DNA of 64,000 nt from positions 806,001-870,000 of the forward strand of contig OZ007034.1 of the NCBI GenBank assembly GCA_963931635.1. Reading direction: 5' to 3'. The position numbers and the translations under genes are program-made. Under the pieces are notes generated by a model, which was not told where the DNA came from, made no database searches, and worked only from the letters and a program-made list of their open reading frames with translations. Positions within the stretch are counted from its first letter, which is position 1. Each line of letters opens with the position of its first letter. Positions 1 to 9,800 of this stretch are shown here, piece after piece. The stretch comes from Caccoplasma sp905210875 (GTDB lineage: Bacteria; Bacteroidota; Bacteroidia; Bacteroidales; UBA11471).

Positions 1-1
1 G

Positions 2-544
2 CACCGTATCCTCCACGACAAACAGAGCCTCAACAAGCGTCGCTACCGTCTGCTCTTCCGCCTCACCAACCGATTCAAACCCCAGACCATCATCGAGGGC
101 GGCAGCGAAGGCGGCTACTCGACCCTTTACTTGCAAAAAGGGTGTCCCACCGCACAACACTTCTGCATAGAACCCGACCCCATAAAACGCGCAGCCGCCG
201 AACAGCTACTCATGCGGCTGCCGGGAAAGGTAACCTATATCAACGCCTCTATCGCCGACGGTCTTTCATTCCTGAGCGAAAAAGGGGTGCAACCCCACTT
301 CATATACCTGCACCCGCTCGCCGATGCCCGTCAATACGAGGCCGCCTTCGCACAAATTGCACCGCTGCTGAACGAAACATGCATTCTCGTAGTCGACGGC
401 ATCAGACAGTCGAAAGAGATTCTCCACTGCTGGGAGGCATGGGCCCGGAACGAAAAAATCCGCGTCACGTTCGACCTCTACACGCTGGCCATTGCCAGTT
501 GCAACCCCAAACTCAATAGGCAGAAATACAAGGTCGCCTTTTGA
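2..544 (+). CDS. class I SAM-dependent methyltransferase, 5' end outside window
   Basis: The reading frame is open from the window edge, so the gene starts upstream; about 180 C-terminal residues are present. The stretch EGGSEGGYSTLYL matches the glycine-rich motif I that binds S-adenosylmethionine, followed after a strand by an acidic residue (CIEPDP) as in Rossmann-type methyltransferases. Later HFIYLHP and ILVVDGI fit strands 4 and 5. The first in-frame Met lies at 131, inside the conserved fold, so it is not the real start. The gene ends 50 bases before the adenosyltransferase gene on the same strand and may be co-transcribed with it. The substrate cannot be told from sequence. Confidence 0.75.
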   Translation, partial: HRILHDKQSLNKRRYRLLFRLTNRFKPQTIIEGGSEGGYSTLYLQKGCPTAQHFCIEPDPIKRAAAEQLLMRLPGKVTYINASIADGLSFLSEKGVQPHFIYLHPLADARQYEAAFAQIAPLLNETCILVVDGIRQSKEILHCWEAWARNEKIRVTFDLYTLAIASCNPKLNRQKYKVAF

Positions 545-594
545 CCCCATCATGAACCCTCGCACCCTTCGCGGCATTATAAAAGAAAAACAGC

Positions 595-1164
595 ATGAAA
601 AAAAGCAACATCTACACCGGCACCGGCGACCACGGCGAGACCTCGCTCGTAGGCGGAAAACGCGTAGCCAAACAAGACATTCGCCTCGAAGCCTACGGCA
701 CCATTGACGAACTGAATGCCCACATCGGGCTGCTGCGCACCCTCCTGCCCGACAATATGCCCGACGACGCCCACCTGCTGCTCGACATCCAACACCGACT
801 CTTCTCCATCGGCTCGCACCTCGCCACCGATACCGCCGACACCGCCCTGCGCGAAGCCAGCCGCATCTACCCCGAAGAGGTGGTACGACTCGAACAGCGC
901 ATCGACCGGCTCGACGACGCCCTGCCCCCGCTGCGCAACTTCGTACTGCCGGGAGGGACCACCGCCTCGGCCCAGGCCCATGTGTGCCGCACCGTATGCC
1001 GACGGGCCGAACGACGCATCTGCGACCTGCACACAACCCACACGGTAGACACACTGTTGTTACAATATATCAACCGTTTGTCCGATTATCTTTTTGTTCT
1101 TTCGCGGCAATGCATTTTCAGTGAAAAAAAAGAAGAAATTTATTGGGACAAAGGTTGCAAATGA
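595..1164 (+). CDS. PduO-type cob(I)alamin adenosyltransferase
   Basis: This 189-residue protein transfers the adenosyl group of ATP to cob(I)alamin, giving adenosylcobalamin in the cytoplasm. The N-terminus TGTGDHGETSLVGGKRV is the ATP-binding loop of the PduO family, RLEAYGTIDELNAHIGL is the second signature, and the C-terminal CRRAERR and INRLSDYLFVLSR segments match the conserved Arg/Asp-containing active-site helices. Length is typical for the trimeric family. No corrinoid biosynthesis gene or cobalamin riboswitch is visible nearby, consistent with a salvage role. It follows a methyltransferase gene by 50 bases. Confidence 0.9.
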   Translation: MKKSNIYTGTGDHGETSLVGGKRVAKQDIRLEAYGTIDELNAHIGLLRTLLPDNMPDDAHLLLDIQHRLFSIGSHLATDTADTALREASRIYPEEVVRLEQRIDRLDDALPPLRNFVLPGGTTASAQAHVCRTVCRRAERRICDLHTTHTVDTLLLQYINRLSDYLFVLSRQCIFSEKKEEIYWDKGCK

Positions 1165-1184
1165 AAATATTTGTTCTACTTTTG
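1155..1184 (+). promoter_or_regulatory. Bacteroidota promoter for the DUF2795 gene
   Basis: TTG at 1155-1157, a 19-base spacer and TACTTTTG at 1177-1184 match the Bacteroidota -33/-7 consensus. It overlaps the 3' end of the adenosyltransferase gene and predicts a leader of about 30 bases before the ATG at 1221. Confidence 0.6.
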
Positions 1185-1220
1185 CGGGAAAATTCAAAAA
1201 CGTTCTAATCATTACTTATT

Positions 1221-1442
1221 ATGTACTGGACTTTGGAATTAGCATCGAAACTCGAAGACGCCCCTTGGCCTGCCACCAAAGACGAATTGATTGATTATGC
1301 CATGCGTTCGGGAGCACCCCTCGAAGTCATCGAAAACCTTCAAGAGATGGAAGACGAAGGCGAAATCTACGAATGCATCGAAGATATCTGGCCCGACTAC
1401 CCCAGCAAAGAAGACTTCTTCTTCAATGAGGAGGAGTATTGA
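1221..1442 (+). CDS. small acidic DUF2795-family protein
   Basis: A 73-residue, very acidic protein. The core (WPATKDELIDYAMRSGAPLEVIENLQEM) resembles the DUF2795 helical domain, followed by an acidic, aromatic tail ending in FFFNEEEY. The start is supported by a promoter box ending 37 bases upstream, and a strong terminator follows, so it is probably its own transcription unit. Close relatives are common single-copy genes in Bacteroidales; no biochemical role is established. An earlier in-frame Met at 1094 belongs to another frame inside the upstream gene and is ignored. Confidence 0.8.
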   Translation: MYWTLELASKLEDAPWPATKDELIDYAMRSGAPLEVIENLQEMEDEGEIYECIEDIWPDYPSKEDFFFNEEEY

Positions 1443-1470
1443 CACTCTTCGAATAGATTAAACAATTAAA

Positions 1471-1520
1471 TGTCAGCGCGATAAACAATGAAAATTTGTT
1501 TGTCGCGCTGATGTTTTTTT
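1471..1520 (+). terminator. rho-independent terminator of the DUF2795 gene
   Basis: Sixteen-base-pair stem (1473-1488 with 1495-1510, one G-U pair) followed by a run of seven T at 1514-1520. Confidence 0.85.
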
Positions 1521-1525
1521 AAGAT

Positions 1526-1663
1526 CTAATAATAAAAAGGGGCTTTAAGTTGGTTCTCATATTTTATGTATTGAATATAGAAATGTACACCATATGCTCT
1601 TTCGTTTAAAACTTGTGCCTCGAATATTGGAGGATTATATTCGATATACTGATTAACTTTCAT
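1526..1663 (-). CDS. possible small protein antisense to the defence-gene leader
   Basis: A 45-codon frame reads MKVNQYIEYNPPIFEAQVLN and ends in PFYY. It is AT-rich like the divergent DUF262 gene, starts 63 bases from it and ends beside the terminator at 1520. No clear -7 box or ribosome site precedes it. It may be a real small gene carried with the insert, a remnant of a longer gene, or chance. I do not recognise the sequence. Confidence 0.3.
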   Translation of the reverse strand: MKVNQYIEYNPPIFEAQVLNERAYGVHFYIQYIKYENQLKAPFYY

Positions 1664-1726
1664 ATCTTTGAGAAATCAATTTTCCTAAATAATAGTAATT
1701 AAAATTACATATCATCTAATTACATT

Positions 1727-3538
1727 ATGGCGACAAAAAATATAGAACCTAAATTGCGACTTATCAGCGAATATACAATGCTGGAACGTAATGATGTTTT
1801 TGAGATTCCTCAATACCAACGCGCCTACTCATGGACTACATCACATTGTACAAAACTTTGGCAAGATATTGAGGATTTTATTGATTCAAATGCTGAAGAC
1901 CCTTATTTTTTTGGCACTATCATCATCGATTGCTCCACACCAAATCATCTCAGTTTGATTGATGGACAACAAAGAACTACCACATTTTTTCTATTACTCA
2001 AAGCCTTACAACTTCGCTTGAAAGAATTGTTGGACAATTTCAATTTCAGTCCTGATACAGCAGCGTTGTTCATGGGATTGAATAGGAGCTATGACACCAT
2101 TTGTAGAATACTCTATAAGGCAGACGATGATAAGCAAGTAGAGATGAAAGCTAATTGGGATAATGCACGAGGTATCACGATTCTTGAAAACAATTCTATT
2201 AACGAATTATACAAGGATGATTTCCGTTTGATTATCGAGGCGGAGAGTTTTAAGGAAGCCGAACGTTCAGTTTATAAGTTTCCCCGTAAACAAAAAGACA
2301 ACAAATACACCAATTTCTTTAGAAACTTCAAATACTTCTTTGAGTTAATATCGAAATACTCAGAATCGAATCTGAACAATTTTGCCAAGATTTTCTTGTC
2401 AAAGTGCCAGATTATCGAAATCAAGAGTTGGCAAATTGAACAAGCTATAACGATGTTCAACTCTTTGAATTCGACAGGTATGCCACTTTCTGATGCAGAT
2501 ATAATCTCGGCCCAGCTTTACTCTAAATCCGGCGATGAAGGGAAAGATATATTCATCTCCAAATGGCAAGAAATCAACATCATAGCCAACGATTTAGCAC
2601 AAAAGAAAATTGTGGATATTGATGGTGTACTTCAACAATTCATGTACATCACCCGTGCGACCAAAGGGCACTACAAACTCAACGAAGTTACAACACCTGG
2701 TCTGCGCAAATATTTTTTAACCGAGCATTCAGAACTACTGAACGAACCTCTTATGTTATGTGATTCATTCAGAAAAATACTTGATATCTGGAATGCTATT
2801 AAAGACTATCCAATAATCAAATTACTTCTTAAGTTTAACGAGAACTTCAAATTGTTTCTTATTTCATATTTATTTAGATATGATGTATCAGCCATAACAA
2901 AAGATATAGTTTCTCCGATTGCAGAATGTTTACTTCGTCTGTTTACTATTATTGAGGTGGGAGATACAGGATATTCTGCTTCCAAATTCAAAACATTCCT
3001 TTTTAACGAGAATTTTAATCTGGTAAATCCTTCATATCCTTTGACTCACATTATAGAAGATTTTAATCATCATATCAATAATACATGGAAACGTAAGGAT
3101 GTGGAGAGTGATTTGCGCGAATACTCCAAAAATATTCTTGTATATCTAAATGAATATTTATATGCTAAGGAACAAAATAGGTATTACGATATAGACGAGA
3201 AAACTAATGTTGAGCATATTATGCCTGCAAGCGGTCACAATATTGAAGTCATTCGCACGGATGCCGGTATTGACGACCCCGAAGAATTTGCAAGTCTTGT
3301 CAATCAACTTGGCAATAAGATACTCTTAGAAGAAGTTATCAACAAGACTATCGGCAATGACTGGTTCAAGACAAAAAAAGGAAGTACATTGTCAAGCAAA
3401 GCTGGATATATTGGCAGTAGTTTCGGATTTGCCCTTGATCTTGCCAAGTATCCCAAAGATCGCTGGGAGAAAAATGATATAGAAAAGGCTACCGAGGCTG
3501 CCGTAGAACGTATTAGCAAGTTTGTATTCCACATATAG
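1727..3538 (+). CDS. DUF262/DUF1524 (GmrSD-like) defence protein
   Basis: A 603-residue protein with the layout of type IV modification-dependent restriction enzymes fused in one chain (GmrS-like plus GmrD-like). The N-terminal DUF262 domain shows IPQYQRAYSW (27-36) and DGQQR (79-83), the ParB-like nucleotide-binding motifs. The C-terminal DUF1524 domain carries the HNH-like EHIMP (496-500) and NQLGNKILLEE (526 on) motifs expected to cut DNA. Base composition is much lower in GC than in flanking genes and codon use differs, pointing to horizontal transfer. There is no methylase or partner gene. Specificity for modified phage DNA is inferred from the family, not shown here. Confidence 0.85.
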   Translation: MATKNIEPKLRLISEYTMLERNDVFEIPQYQRAYSWTTSHCTKLWQDIEDFIDSNAEDPYFFGTIIIDCSTPNHLSLIDGQQRTTTFFLLLKALQLRLKELLDNFNFSPDTAALFMGLNRSYDTICRILYKADDDKQVEMKANWDNARGITILENNSINELYKDDFRLIIEAESFKEAERSVYKFPRKQKDNKYTNFFRNFKYFFELISKYSESNLNNFAKIFLSKCQIIEIKSWQIEQAITMFNSLNSTGMPLSDADIISAQLYSKSGDEGKDIFISKWQEINIIANDLAQKKIVDIDGVLQQFMYITRATKGHYKLNEVTTPGLRKYFLTEHSELLNEPLMLCDSFRKILDIWNAIKDYPIIKLLLKFNENFKLFLISYLFRYDVSAITKDIVSPIAECLLRLFTIIEVGDTGYSASKFKTFLFNENFNLVNPSYPLTHIIEDFNHHINNTWKRKDVESDLREYSKNILVYLNEYLYAKEQNRYYDIDEKTNVEHIMPASGHNIEVIRTDAGIDDPEEFASLVNQLGNKILLEEVINKTIGNDWFKTKKGSTLSSKAGYIGSSFGFALDLAKYPKDRWEKNDIEKATEAAVERISKFVFHI

Positions 3539-3578
3539 CCTGTAAAATATAAAATGCAATTATAGGCATATAATAACG

Positions 3579-3620
3579 AGCTCGACAAGCGGAAGGATTC
3601 GCTTGTCGAGCTGATTTTTT
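3579..3620 (+). terminator. terminator of the DUF262 gene
   Basis: Perfect 13-bp stem (3579-3591 with 3600-3612), 8-base loop, then six T. It separates the plus-strand defence gene from the converging minus-strand lipoprotein gene. Confidence 0.85.
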
Positions 3621-3630
3621 AAAAGCGGGT

Positions 3631-4758
3631 CTATTTGAAGAGTTGGTCCAGCGTGTCGTAAAACGCAAAATCTTCTCCTTCAAAGATTTCATGTATGTAT
3701 CCTTCGGGGGTGATGATAAATTTGGTCGGAAATCCTAAAATGCCATAGACCATACTCAAATCTTTACCGCCATCGTTTTTGCCTAGGTTATAAAGTTGTA
3801 GCCATGGCATGCGATACTCTTCGAGTGCTGCAATCCATGTTTCGCGGGTGTCCTGACAAACTATGCCGACAAATGTACATTGCTCTCTGTATTTGGATTC
3901 ATATTTTTTCATTTCAGGGATTCCTTGAAGGCAATAACCACACCATGTTCCCCAAAAATCGAGTACCACCCACTTGCCTTGCAATTGCGACAAGGTCCAC
4001 TCTTTACCCTGCGGGTCACAAAGGGTGAAATCGGGGGCTTTTACTCCTTGTCTTATTTTTTCTCTATTCTGCATGGTAGATATATAGCGGCAGGCATTGT
4101 CTTTACGTTTCTCAATCAAGGGGCTCAGTTCTGATTGTAGTATCGTCTCGTCGAGTATGTTGCAGAGTGCCGGTATCGAATCGAGCGGAGCGTAACGTAA
4201 TATGATTCCCGCTGCCGGATTGGACGAATGTTCCCGAATCCATCGGGCTGATTCCAACCGGCGCTGGTCGAAAAGTTGATTGTATTGCCGGAGAAGATGC
4301 GTATCAGAGGGCGAGGCTTCCAATAACAGGAACAAACTGTCTATTCTATCGTTGGTCGGGCGCAGTGTCTGCATGTAATCGGTTATCCCTTCGACCATTT
4401 CCGAACCGGTTGCCCGGCACTGGAAATTGTATTCGGTACGTACAATGTCCATATCTATACGGTCATTAGGATAGATTGCCATGCGTATCGGATGAGCAGG
4501 TCTTTCGTTTAGGCTGACGACATACAGCGATGGCTGCTTGTCGGGAATGAGGCTTATAATACCGTTTTGCATCAGGAGGGTGTCGTAGATAATGCTCAAA
4601 TCATTGTCGCCCCCCAGGGTTGAGTAATTTTTCAATGGGCAGTGGCAGATAATCACCGTGTCATTGGAAAATCCGCGGAAAGTGATTTCGATTTGAGGTT
4701 GTGAACAGGCCACAAATAACCAACAAAATAGGGTAATACAGAAATAATAACTTTTCAT
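3631..4758 (-). CDS. thioredoxin-like (TlpA/AhpC-TSA) lipoprotein
   Basis: A 375-residue protein with a lipoprotein signal peptide ending in the lipobox LFVAC-S, so it should be anchored facing the periplasm. Residues about 20-130 look like the DUF4369-type beta domain common in Bacteroidales; the C-terminal 140 residues are a thioredoxin fold with WGTWCGYC (Cys273, Cys276), the redox-active CxxC, and a cis-Pro region (GFPTKFIITPEG). A role in periplasmic disulfide reduction is likely; the substrate is unknown. It is monocistronic, converging on the defence gene, with a possible promoter at 4889-4896. Confidence 0.85.
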   Translation of the reverse strand: MKSYYFCITLFCWLFVACSQPQIEITFRGFSNDTVIICHCPLKNYSTLGGDNDLSIIYDTLLMQNGIISLIPDKQPSLYVVSLNERPAHPIRMAIYPNDRIDMDIVRTEYNFQCRATGSEMVEGITDYMQTLRPTNDRIDSLFLLLEASPSDTHLLRQYNQLFDQRRLESARWIREHSSNPAAGIILRYAPLDSIPALCNILDETILQSELSPLIEKRKDNACRYISTMQNREKIRQGVKAPDFTLCDPQGKEWTLSQLQGKWVVLDFWGTWCGYCLQGIPEMKKYESKYREQCTFVGIVCQDTRETWIAALEEYRMPWLQLYNLGKNDGGKDLSMVYGILGFPTKFIITPEGYIHEIFEGEDFAFYDTLDQLFK

Positions 4759-4888
4759 AGTGTTTGTAATTAGCTGTTTTTAGAGGTATCGGCACACATC
4801 TTGCCCGTAACTCCCGGATTTTTTCCCGACATCTGCCACAACCTGACTCTGCGTTTAGAGATTTCCCGACTTCCATGGTCGGCCTTTA

Positions 4889-4896
4889 CAAAGGTA
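4889..4896 (-). promoter_or_regulatory. -7 box for the thioredoxin-like lipoprotein gene
   Basis: Reads TACCTTTG on the minus strand and implies a leader of about 120 bases. No TTG is found at the expected -33 distance. The 4759-5090 intergenic region otherwise holds only this box and the crcB promoter; no crcB-type fluoride riboswitch was recognised. Confidence 0.45.
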
Positions 4897-5056
4897 AATG
4901 AAATATCTTAACTGTTTCCTATTTTTAGGCATCAACAGGAAAGGGTCATCCCTGAATTTCGACGGAACGATAAAAATATTTTGTCGGCCCATGTGCCGGT
5001 AATCGATATTTAAGACAAACGAGAGGCGAGTCTTATGCAGGTCGTGTTTTTATGCT

Positions 5057-5064
5057 TACCTTTG
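5057..5064 (+). promoter_or_regulatory. -7 box of crcB
   Basis: TACCTTTG lies 27 bases before the ATG at 5091. Because it falls downstream of the earlier in-frame Met (5052), it rules that start out. Confidence 0.55.
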
Positions 5065-5090
5065 CAGGCGCATCGACAAAACGATTCTTT

Positions 5091-5477
5091 ATGATACTTC
5101 GCAACCTTCTCTGGGTAGGGCTCGGCAGTTTTGCCGGCGGCGTGCTGCGCTACCTGGTGGCCCTCTACACCCGCAACCACGGCTACGACGGCTTCTTTCC
5201 GTGGGGTACACTCACCGTAAATCTGGCCGGCAGTTTCCTGCTGGGAGTGTTCTTTGCGCTGGCCATGCGTTTTCCGCTCTTTGCCGGCGAAATGCGCCTG
5301 CTGCTCATGGTGGGACTGTGCGGCGGCTTCACCACGTTTTCGTCGTTCATGCAAGAGAATTTTCTGCTCCTGCAAAACGGACAGTATGTTACCGCCCTCA
5401 TCTACATGCTGGCCAGTCTGGCGGGTGGCATGCTGCTTTTCTTCCTCGCTCTCACGGCAGTAAAGTTACTGGGATAG
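5091..5477 (+). CDS. crcB: fluoride ion exporter CrcB/Fluc
   Basis: A 128-residue membrane protein with four predicted hydrophobic helices, the size of Fluc fluoride channels, which dimerise in the inner membrane and let fluoride leave the cell. Signature residues are visible: GSFAGGVLRY near the N-terminus, WGTLTVNLAGSFLLG (the conserved Asn helix) and GLCGGFTTFSSF, the TM3 break with paired Phe residues lining the pore. The ATG at 5091 is chosen because the promoter -7 box sits just upstream and the homology begins there. The neighbouring genes are unrelated. Confidence 0.92.
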   Translation: MILRNLLWVGLGSFAGGVLRYLVALYTRNHGYDGFFPWGTLTVNLAGSFLLGVFFALAMRFPLFAGEMRLLLMVGLCGGFTTFSSFMQENFLLLQNGQYVTALIYMLASLAGGMLLFFLALTAVKLLG

Positions 5478-5543
5478 ACCTTAAAAAACCTTTATTCGGG
5501 TTATAAAAAGCAGATTGACGCATTATCCTCGGAATAAGTATTG

Positions 5544-5551
5544 TACCTTTG
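5544..5551 (+). promoter_or_regulatory. -7 box of the RND efflux operon
   Basis: TACCTTTG, 54 bases upstream of the first efflux gene; no clear -33 partner. No adjacent regulator gene is present. Confidence 0.5.
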
Positions 5552-5605
5552 CAATCGTATTGTATCCATTAAAACTCATCGCATCAACCACAAAGAGGAT
5601 TTTTT

Positions 5606-6796
5606 ATGCGTATAAAACACCCCAAACTGAACATAAACGCTTACTTCTTTGTAAGAAAAAAATTTGTAATCATCGCGGTTCTTCTCATCGTCGTAGCCGG
5701 AGTTATTTATTATCTCACCCGCAAGGAAAAGCCCCAGGAAGAATATGCCATCGTGGCAACCATGAAAGCCGAGCAGAACGACGTGGGCGTGTATGGTGAA
5801 TATGTGGGCCGGGTACGGGCCCAGCAGTTTGTCGAGGTACACGCACGTGTAGAGGGCTTTCTCGAACAGATGCTGTTTGAAGAGGGTACTTATGTAAAGA
5901 AAAACCAGGTGCTGTTTGTCATCGACCAACGCCAATACAAGGCCAAGGCCGACAAGGCAGCCGCGCAGCTGAAAAAAGATCAGGCCCAGGAAAGCAAGGC
6001 GCAGCACGACTTGGAACGCATACGCCCGCTGTATGAGCAAAATGCTGCCAGCCAACTCGACCTCGACAATGCCATCGCTGCTTACGAAAGTGCCAAGGCC
6101 TCGGTCATCATGAGCCAGGCCGACCTCGACCAGGCGCTCATGGAGCTCGACTATACCGTCGTGCGTTCGCCTATAGCCGGTAACATCAGCGAGCGACTCG
6201 TCGACCTCGGTACACTGGTAGGTACCAACGGCAAGTCGCAACTGGCCACCATCGTCAAGAGCGACACGGTGCTGGTCGATTTCAGCATGACCGCCCTCGA
6301 CTACCTGCGCAGCAAAGAGCGTAACGTGAACCTCGGCCAGAAAGTCGAGAATCGTTCGTGGCAGCCCTACATCACCATCACCCTGGCCGACAATACCCAA
6401 TATCCCTACAAAGGGCTGGTCGACTTTGCCGAGCCGCAGGTCGACCCCCTCACCGGTACCTTCTCGGTGCGTGCCGAGATGCCCAACCCCGACCATGTAC
6501 TGCTGCCGGGACAGTCGACCAAAGTGCTGTTGCTGCTCGACGTGCGCGAGAATGCCGTGACGGTACCGTTGAAGGCCGTCATCATCGAGAAAGGCGGTGC
6601 CTACATCTATGTGGTGCGTGAGAACGGCACGGCCGAGAAACGCTTCATCGAACTTGGTCCTCAGCAAGAAAACATGGTTGTCGTAGAGCGCGGCTTGTCG
6701 GCCGACGAAGAGATTGTCGTCGAAGGCTACCACAAGTTGTCGCCGGGCATGAAAGTGAAAGTCGACAACCAGTACCTGGAAGCCCAACCGCAATAA
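5606..6796 (+). CDS. RND efflux periplasmic adaptor (membrane fusion protein)
   Basis: A 396-residue AcrA/MexA-family adaptor that links the inner-membrane pump to the outer-membrane channel. One N-terminal hydrophobic segment (FVIIAVLLIVVAGVIYYL, residues about 18-35) anchors or exports it. The lipoyl half-motifs flank a coiled-coil hairpin: VEVHARVEGFLEQMLFEEGTYVKK before and VVRSPIAGNISERLVDLGTLV after, with the alpha-helical hairpin between (about 105-185). Beta-barrel and membrane-proximal domains follow. It is the first gene of a three-gene operon, 13 bases ahead of the pump gene. The drug range cannot be inferred. Confidence 0.92.
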   Translation: MRIKHPKLNINAYFFVRKKFVIIAVLLIVVAGVIYYLTRKEKPQEEYAIVATMKAEQNDVGVYGEYVGRVRAQQFVEVHARVEGFLEQMLFEEGTYVKKNQVLFVIDQRQYKAKADKAAAQLKKDQAQESKAQHDLERIRPLYEQNAASQLDLDNAIAAYESAKASVIMSQADLDQALMELDYTVVRSPIAGNISERLVDLGTLVGTNGKSQLATIVKSDTVLVDFSMTALDYLRSKERNVNLGQKVENRSWQPYITITLADNTQYPYKGLVDFAEPQVDPLTGTFSVRAEMPNPDHVLLPGQSTKVLLLLDVRENAVTVPLKAVIIEKGGAYIYVVRENGTAEKRFIELGPQQENMVVVERGLSADEEIVVEGYHKLSPGMKVKVDNQYLEAQPQ

Positions 6797-6809
6797 TCCC
6801 CACGCCGCC

Positions 6810-9800
6810 ATGAAAGTGAATTTCTTCATAGACCACCCGGTCTTTTCAATGGTCATCTCCATTCTCATTGTCATCGTGGGATTTATAGGGCTGACCCTCC
6901 TGCCTATCGACCAATATCCGCAAATCACCCCGCCGGTGGTGAAAATCAGTGCATCGTATCCCGGTGCCAGTGCCACCACGGTATCGCAGGCCGTGGCCAC
7001 TCCCATCGAACAGGAGTTGAACGGCACGCCAGGCATGATATACATGGAGTCGAGCAGCTCCAACTCGGGAGGCTTCTCGGCCACTGTCACCTTCGACGTA
7101 TCGACCGACGCCAACCTCGCCGCCGTAGAAGTACAGAACCGGCTGAAACTGGCCGAGTCGCGTCTGCCCGGCGAAGTGGTACAGAACGGTATCTCGGTCG
7201 AGAAACAGGCCGCCAGCCAGTTGATGACCATCTGCTTGACTTCGAACGACCCCAAATTTGACGAAATCTACCTCAGCAATTTCGCTACACTGAATGTCGT
7301 AGACCTCCTGCGCCGTATTCCGGGCGTAGGCCGGGTATCAAACGTCGGCAGCCGATACTATGCCATGCAGATATGGGTACAACCCGACAAGCTGGCCAGT
7401 TTCGGTCTCACCGTGAAAGACCTGCAAACCGCACTTAAAGACCAGAACACCGAGGCAGCTGCGGGTGTTTTGGGCCAACAACCGGTAAGCAATGTCGACA
7501 TTACGATACCCATCACCACCCAAGGGAGGCTTTCGACGGTGAGCCAGTTTGAAGACATCGTCGTGCGGGCCAACCCCGACGGGTCGATAATCCGCCTCAG
7601 CGACGTGGCGCGTGTCTCCCTCGAAGCCTCGTCGTACAACACCGAGAGCGGTATCAACGGGGGTAATGCCGCCGTACTGAGCATCTACATGCTCCCCGGA
7701 GCCAATGCCATGGAGGTGGCCGAGAACGTAAAGGCCAGCATGGAAGAGATAAGCCACAACTTTCCCGATGGACTCTCCTACGAGATACCGTTCGACATGA
7801 CGACTTACATCTCTGAGTCGATACACGAGGTGTACAAGACCCTCTTTGAAGCACTCTTCCTGGTCATCATTGTCGTATTCTTCTCCCTGCAAAGCTGGCG
7901 AGCCACACTTATTCCTGTCGTGGCGGTACCTATTTCGCTTGTCGGCACATTCGGCTTCATGCTCATCTTCGGATTCTCGCTCAACATGCTCACGCTGCTC
8001 GGCCTGGTACTCGCCATCGGTATCGTCGTCGACGATGCCATCGTCGTAGTCGAAAATGTAGAGCGCATCATGGACGACGAGAGGCTATCACCCTACGAGG
8101 CCACCAAGAAAGCCATGAACGGATTGAGCAGCGCCCTTATCGCCACCTCGCTCGTACTCGTCGCCGTATTCGTACCGGTAAGTTTTCTCTCGGGCATCAC
8201 CGGTATGCTCTACCGGCAATTTACCGTCACCATTGCCGTGTCGGTCATCATCTCCACGGTAGTGGCACTCACGCTGAGCCCGGTCATGTGTTCGCTGATA
8301 CTCCGGCCCAATGACCCCAACAAAAAGAAAAACATTGTATTCCGCTACATCAATCTGTGGTTGCACACCGGAAACCACAAATACATGAACGGCATACGGG
8401 CCTGCATTGCCAACCCGCGACGCATCATGACCGCCTTCGGCATAGGCCTCGTCGTGATATTCGTTCTCAACCGCATCATTCCCACCAGCTTCCTACCCAC
8501 CGAAGACCAGGGATACTTCAAGGTCGAACTCGAACTGCCCGAAGGAGCTACTCTCGAACGCACCCGCACGGTTACCAACCGCGCCATTGAATATATCATG
8601 AACGATCCGTCGGTCGCCTATGTACAGAACGTAACGGGCTCCAGCCCTCGTGTCGGTACCAACCAGGCCCGTAGCGAACTGACCGTCATTCTCAAAGCGT
8701 GGGACGAACGGGAAGACGAATCAATCGACGACATCATGGCCCGCATTCGCGGCGAACTCGAAAAGTATCCCGAAAGCAAAGTCTACCTCTCGACCCCACC
8801 GGTGATTCCCGGACTGGGTAGCTCGGGTGGTTTTGAAATGCAACTCGAAGCCCGCGGCGACGCCACGTTCGACAACCTTGTGCAAGCTGTCGACACCCTC
8901 ATGTTCTATGCCTCACAACAGAAAGAATTGGCCGGACTCTCCTCGTCGCTGCAAGCCGAGATTCCGCAACTCTACTTCAATGTCGACCGCGACAAGGTGA
9001 AGTTTGCCGGCGTACCCCTCACCGACGTATTCTCCACCATGAAAGCCTACACGGGCTCGGTCTACGTCAACGACTTCAACATGTTCAACCGCATCTACCG
9101 CGTATATATTCAGGCCGAAGCCTCGTACCGCAAGTTCAAGGAGAACCTCAACCTCTTCTTCGTCCGCGGAAAAGACAACGCCATGATACCCCTCACCTCG
9201 CTGGGCGATGCCTCCTACACGACAGGCCCGGGAAGCATCAAGCGCTTCAACATGTTCAATGCGGCCGTAATCCGCGGCGAAGCGGGTAAAGGATACAGCA
9301 CGGGGCAGGCCATGAATACCCTTGAAGAGATTGTACAGCAACACCTTCCTTCTAACATCGGCGTGGAATGGAGCGGACTGTCGTACCAGGAAAAGAAAGC
9401 CGGCGGACAGACCGGTCTCATCTTGGCGCTCGTCTTCGTCTTTGTATTCCTCTTCCTGGCTGCCCTCTATGAGAGTTGGATTATCCCCATCGCCATCTTG
9501 CTCTCGCTGCCTGTGGCGGCCCTGGGAGCTTACCTCGGCATCTGGGTGTGCGGTCTCGAAAACGACGTCTACTTCCAGATAGGTCTTGTAATGCTCATGG
9601 GTATGGCAGCCAAGAACGCCATTCTCATCGTCGAGTTTGCCAAGGAGCAGGTCGATGCCGGCACACCGCTCATCGAAGCTACCCTCAATGCCGCCCGCCT
9701 GCGTTTCCGCCCCATACTCATGACCTCACTGGCGTTTATCCTGGGCATGCTGCCCATGGTGCTGGCCAGCGGTCCCGGCTCGGCCAGTCGCCAAGCCATC

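Noticed and set aside
545..594. Cobalamin riboswitch before the adenosyltransferase gene
   Set aside because: The gap is only 50 bases with no B12-box sequence.
4759..5090. Fluoride riboswitch before crcB
   Set aside because: The predicted leader after the -7 box is only about 20-25 bases and the conserved riboswitch core was not seen.
5576..7255. 559-codon minus-strand frame across the first two efflux genes
   Set aside because: Antisense shadow; it crosses the boundary of two co-directional genes.
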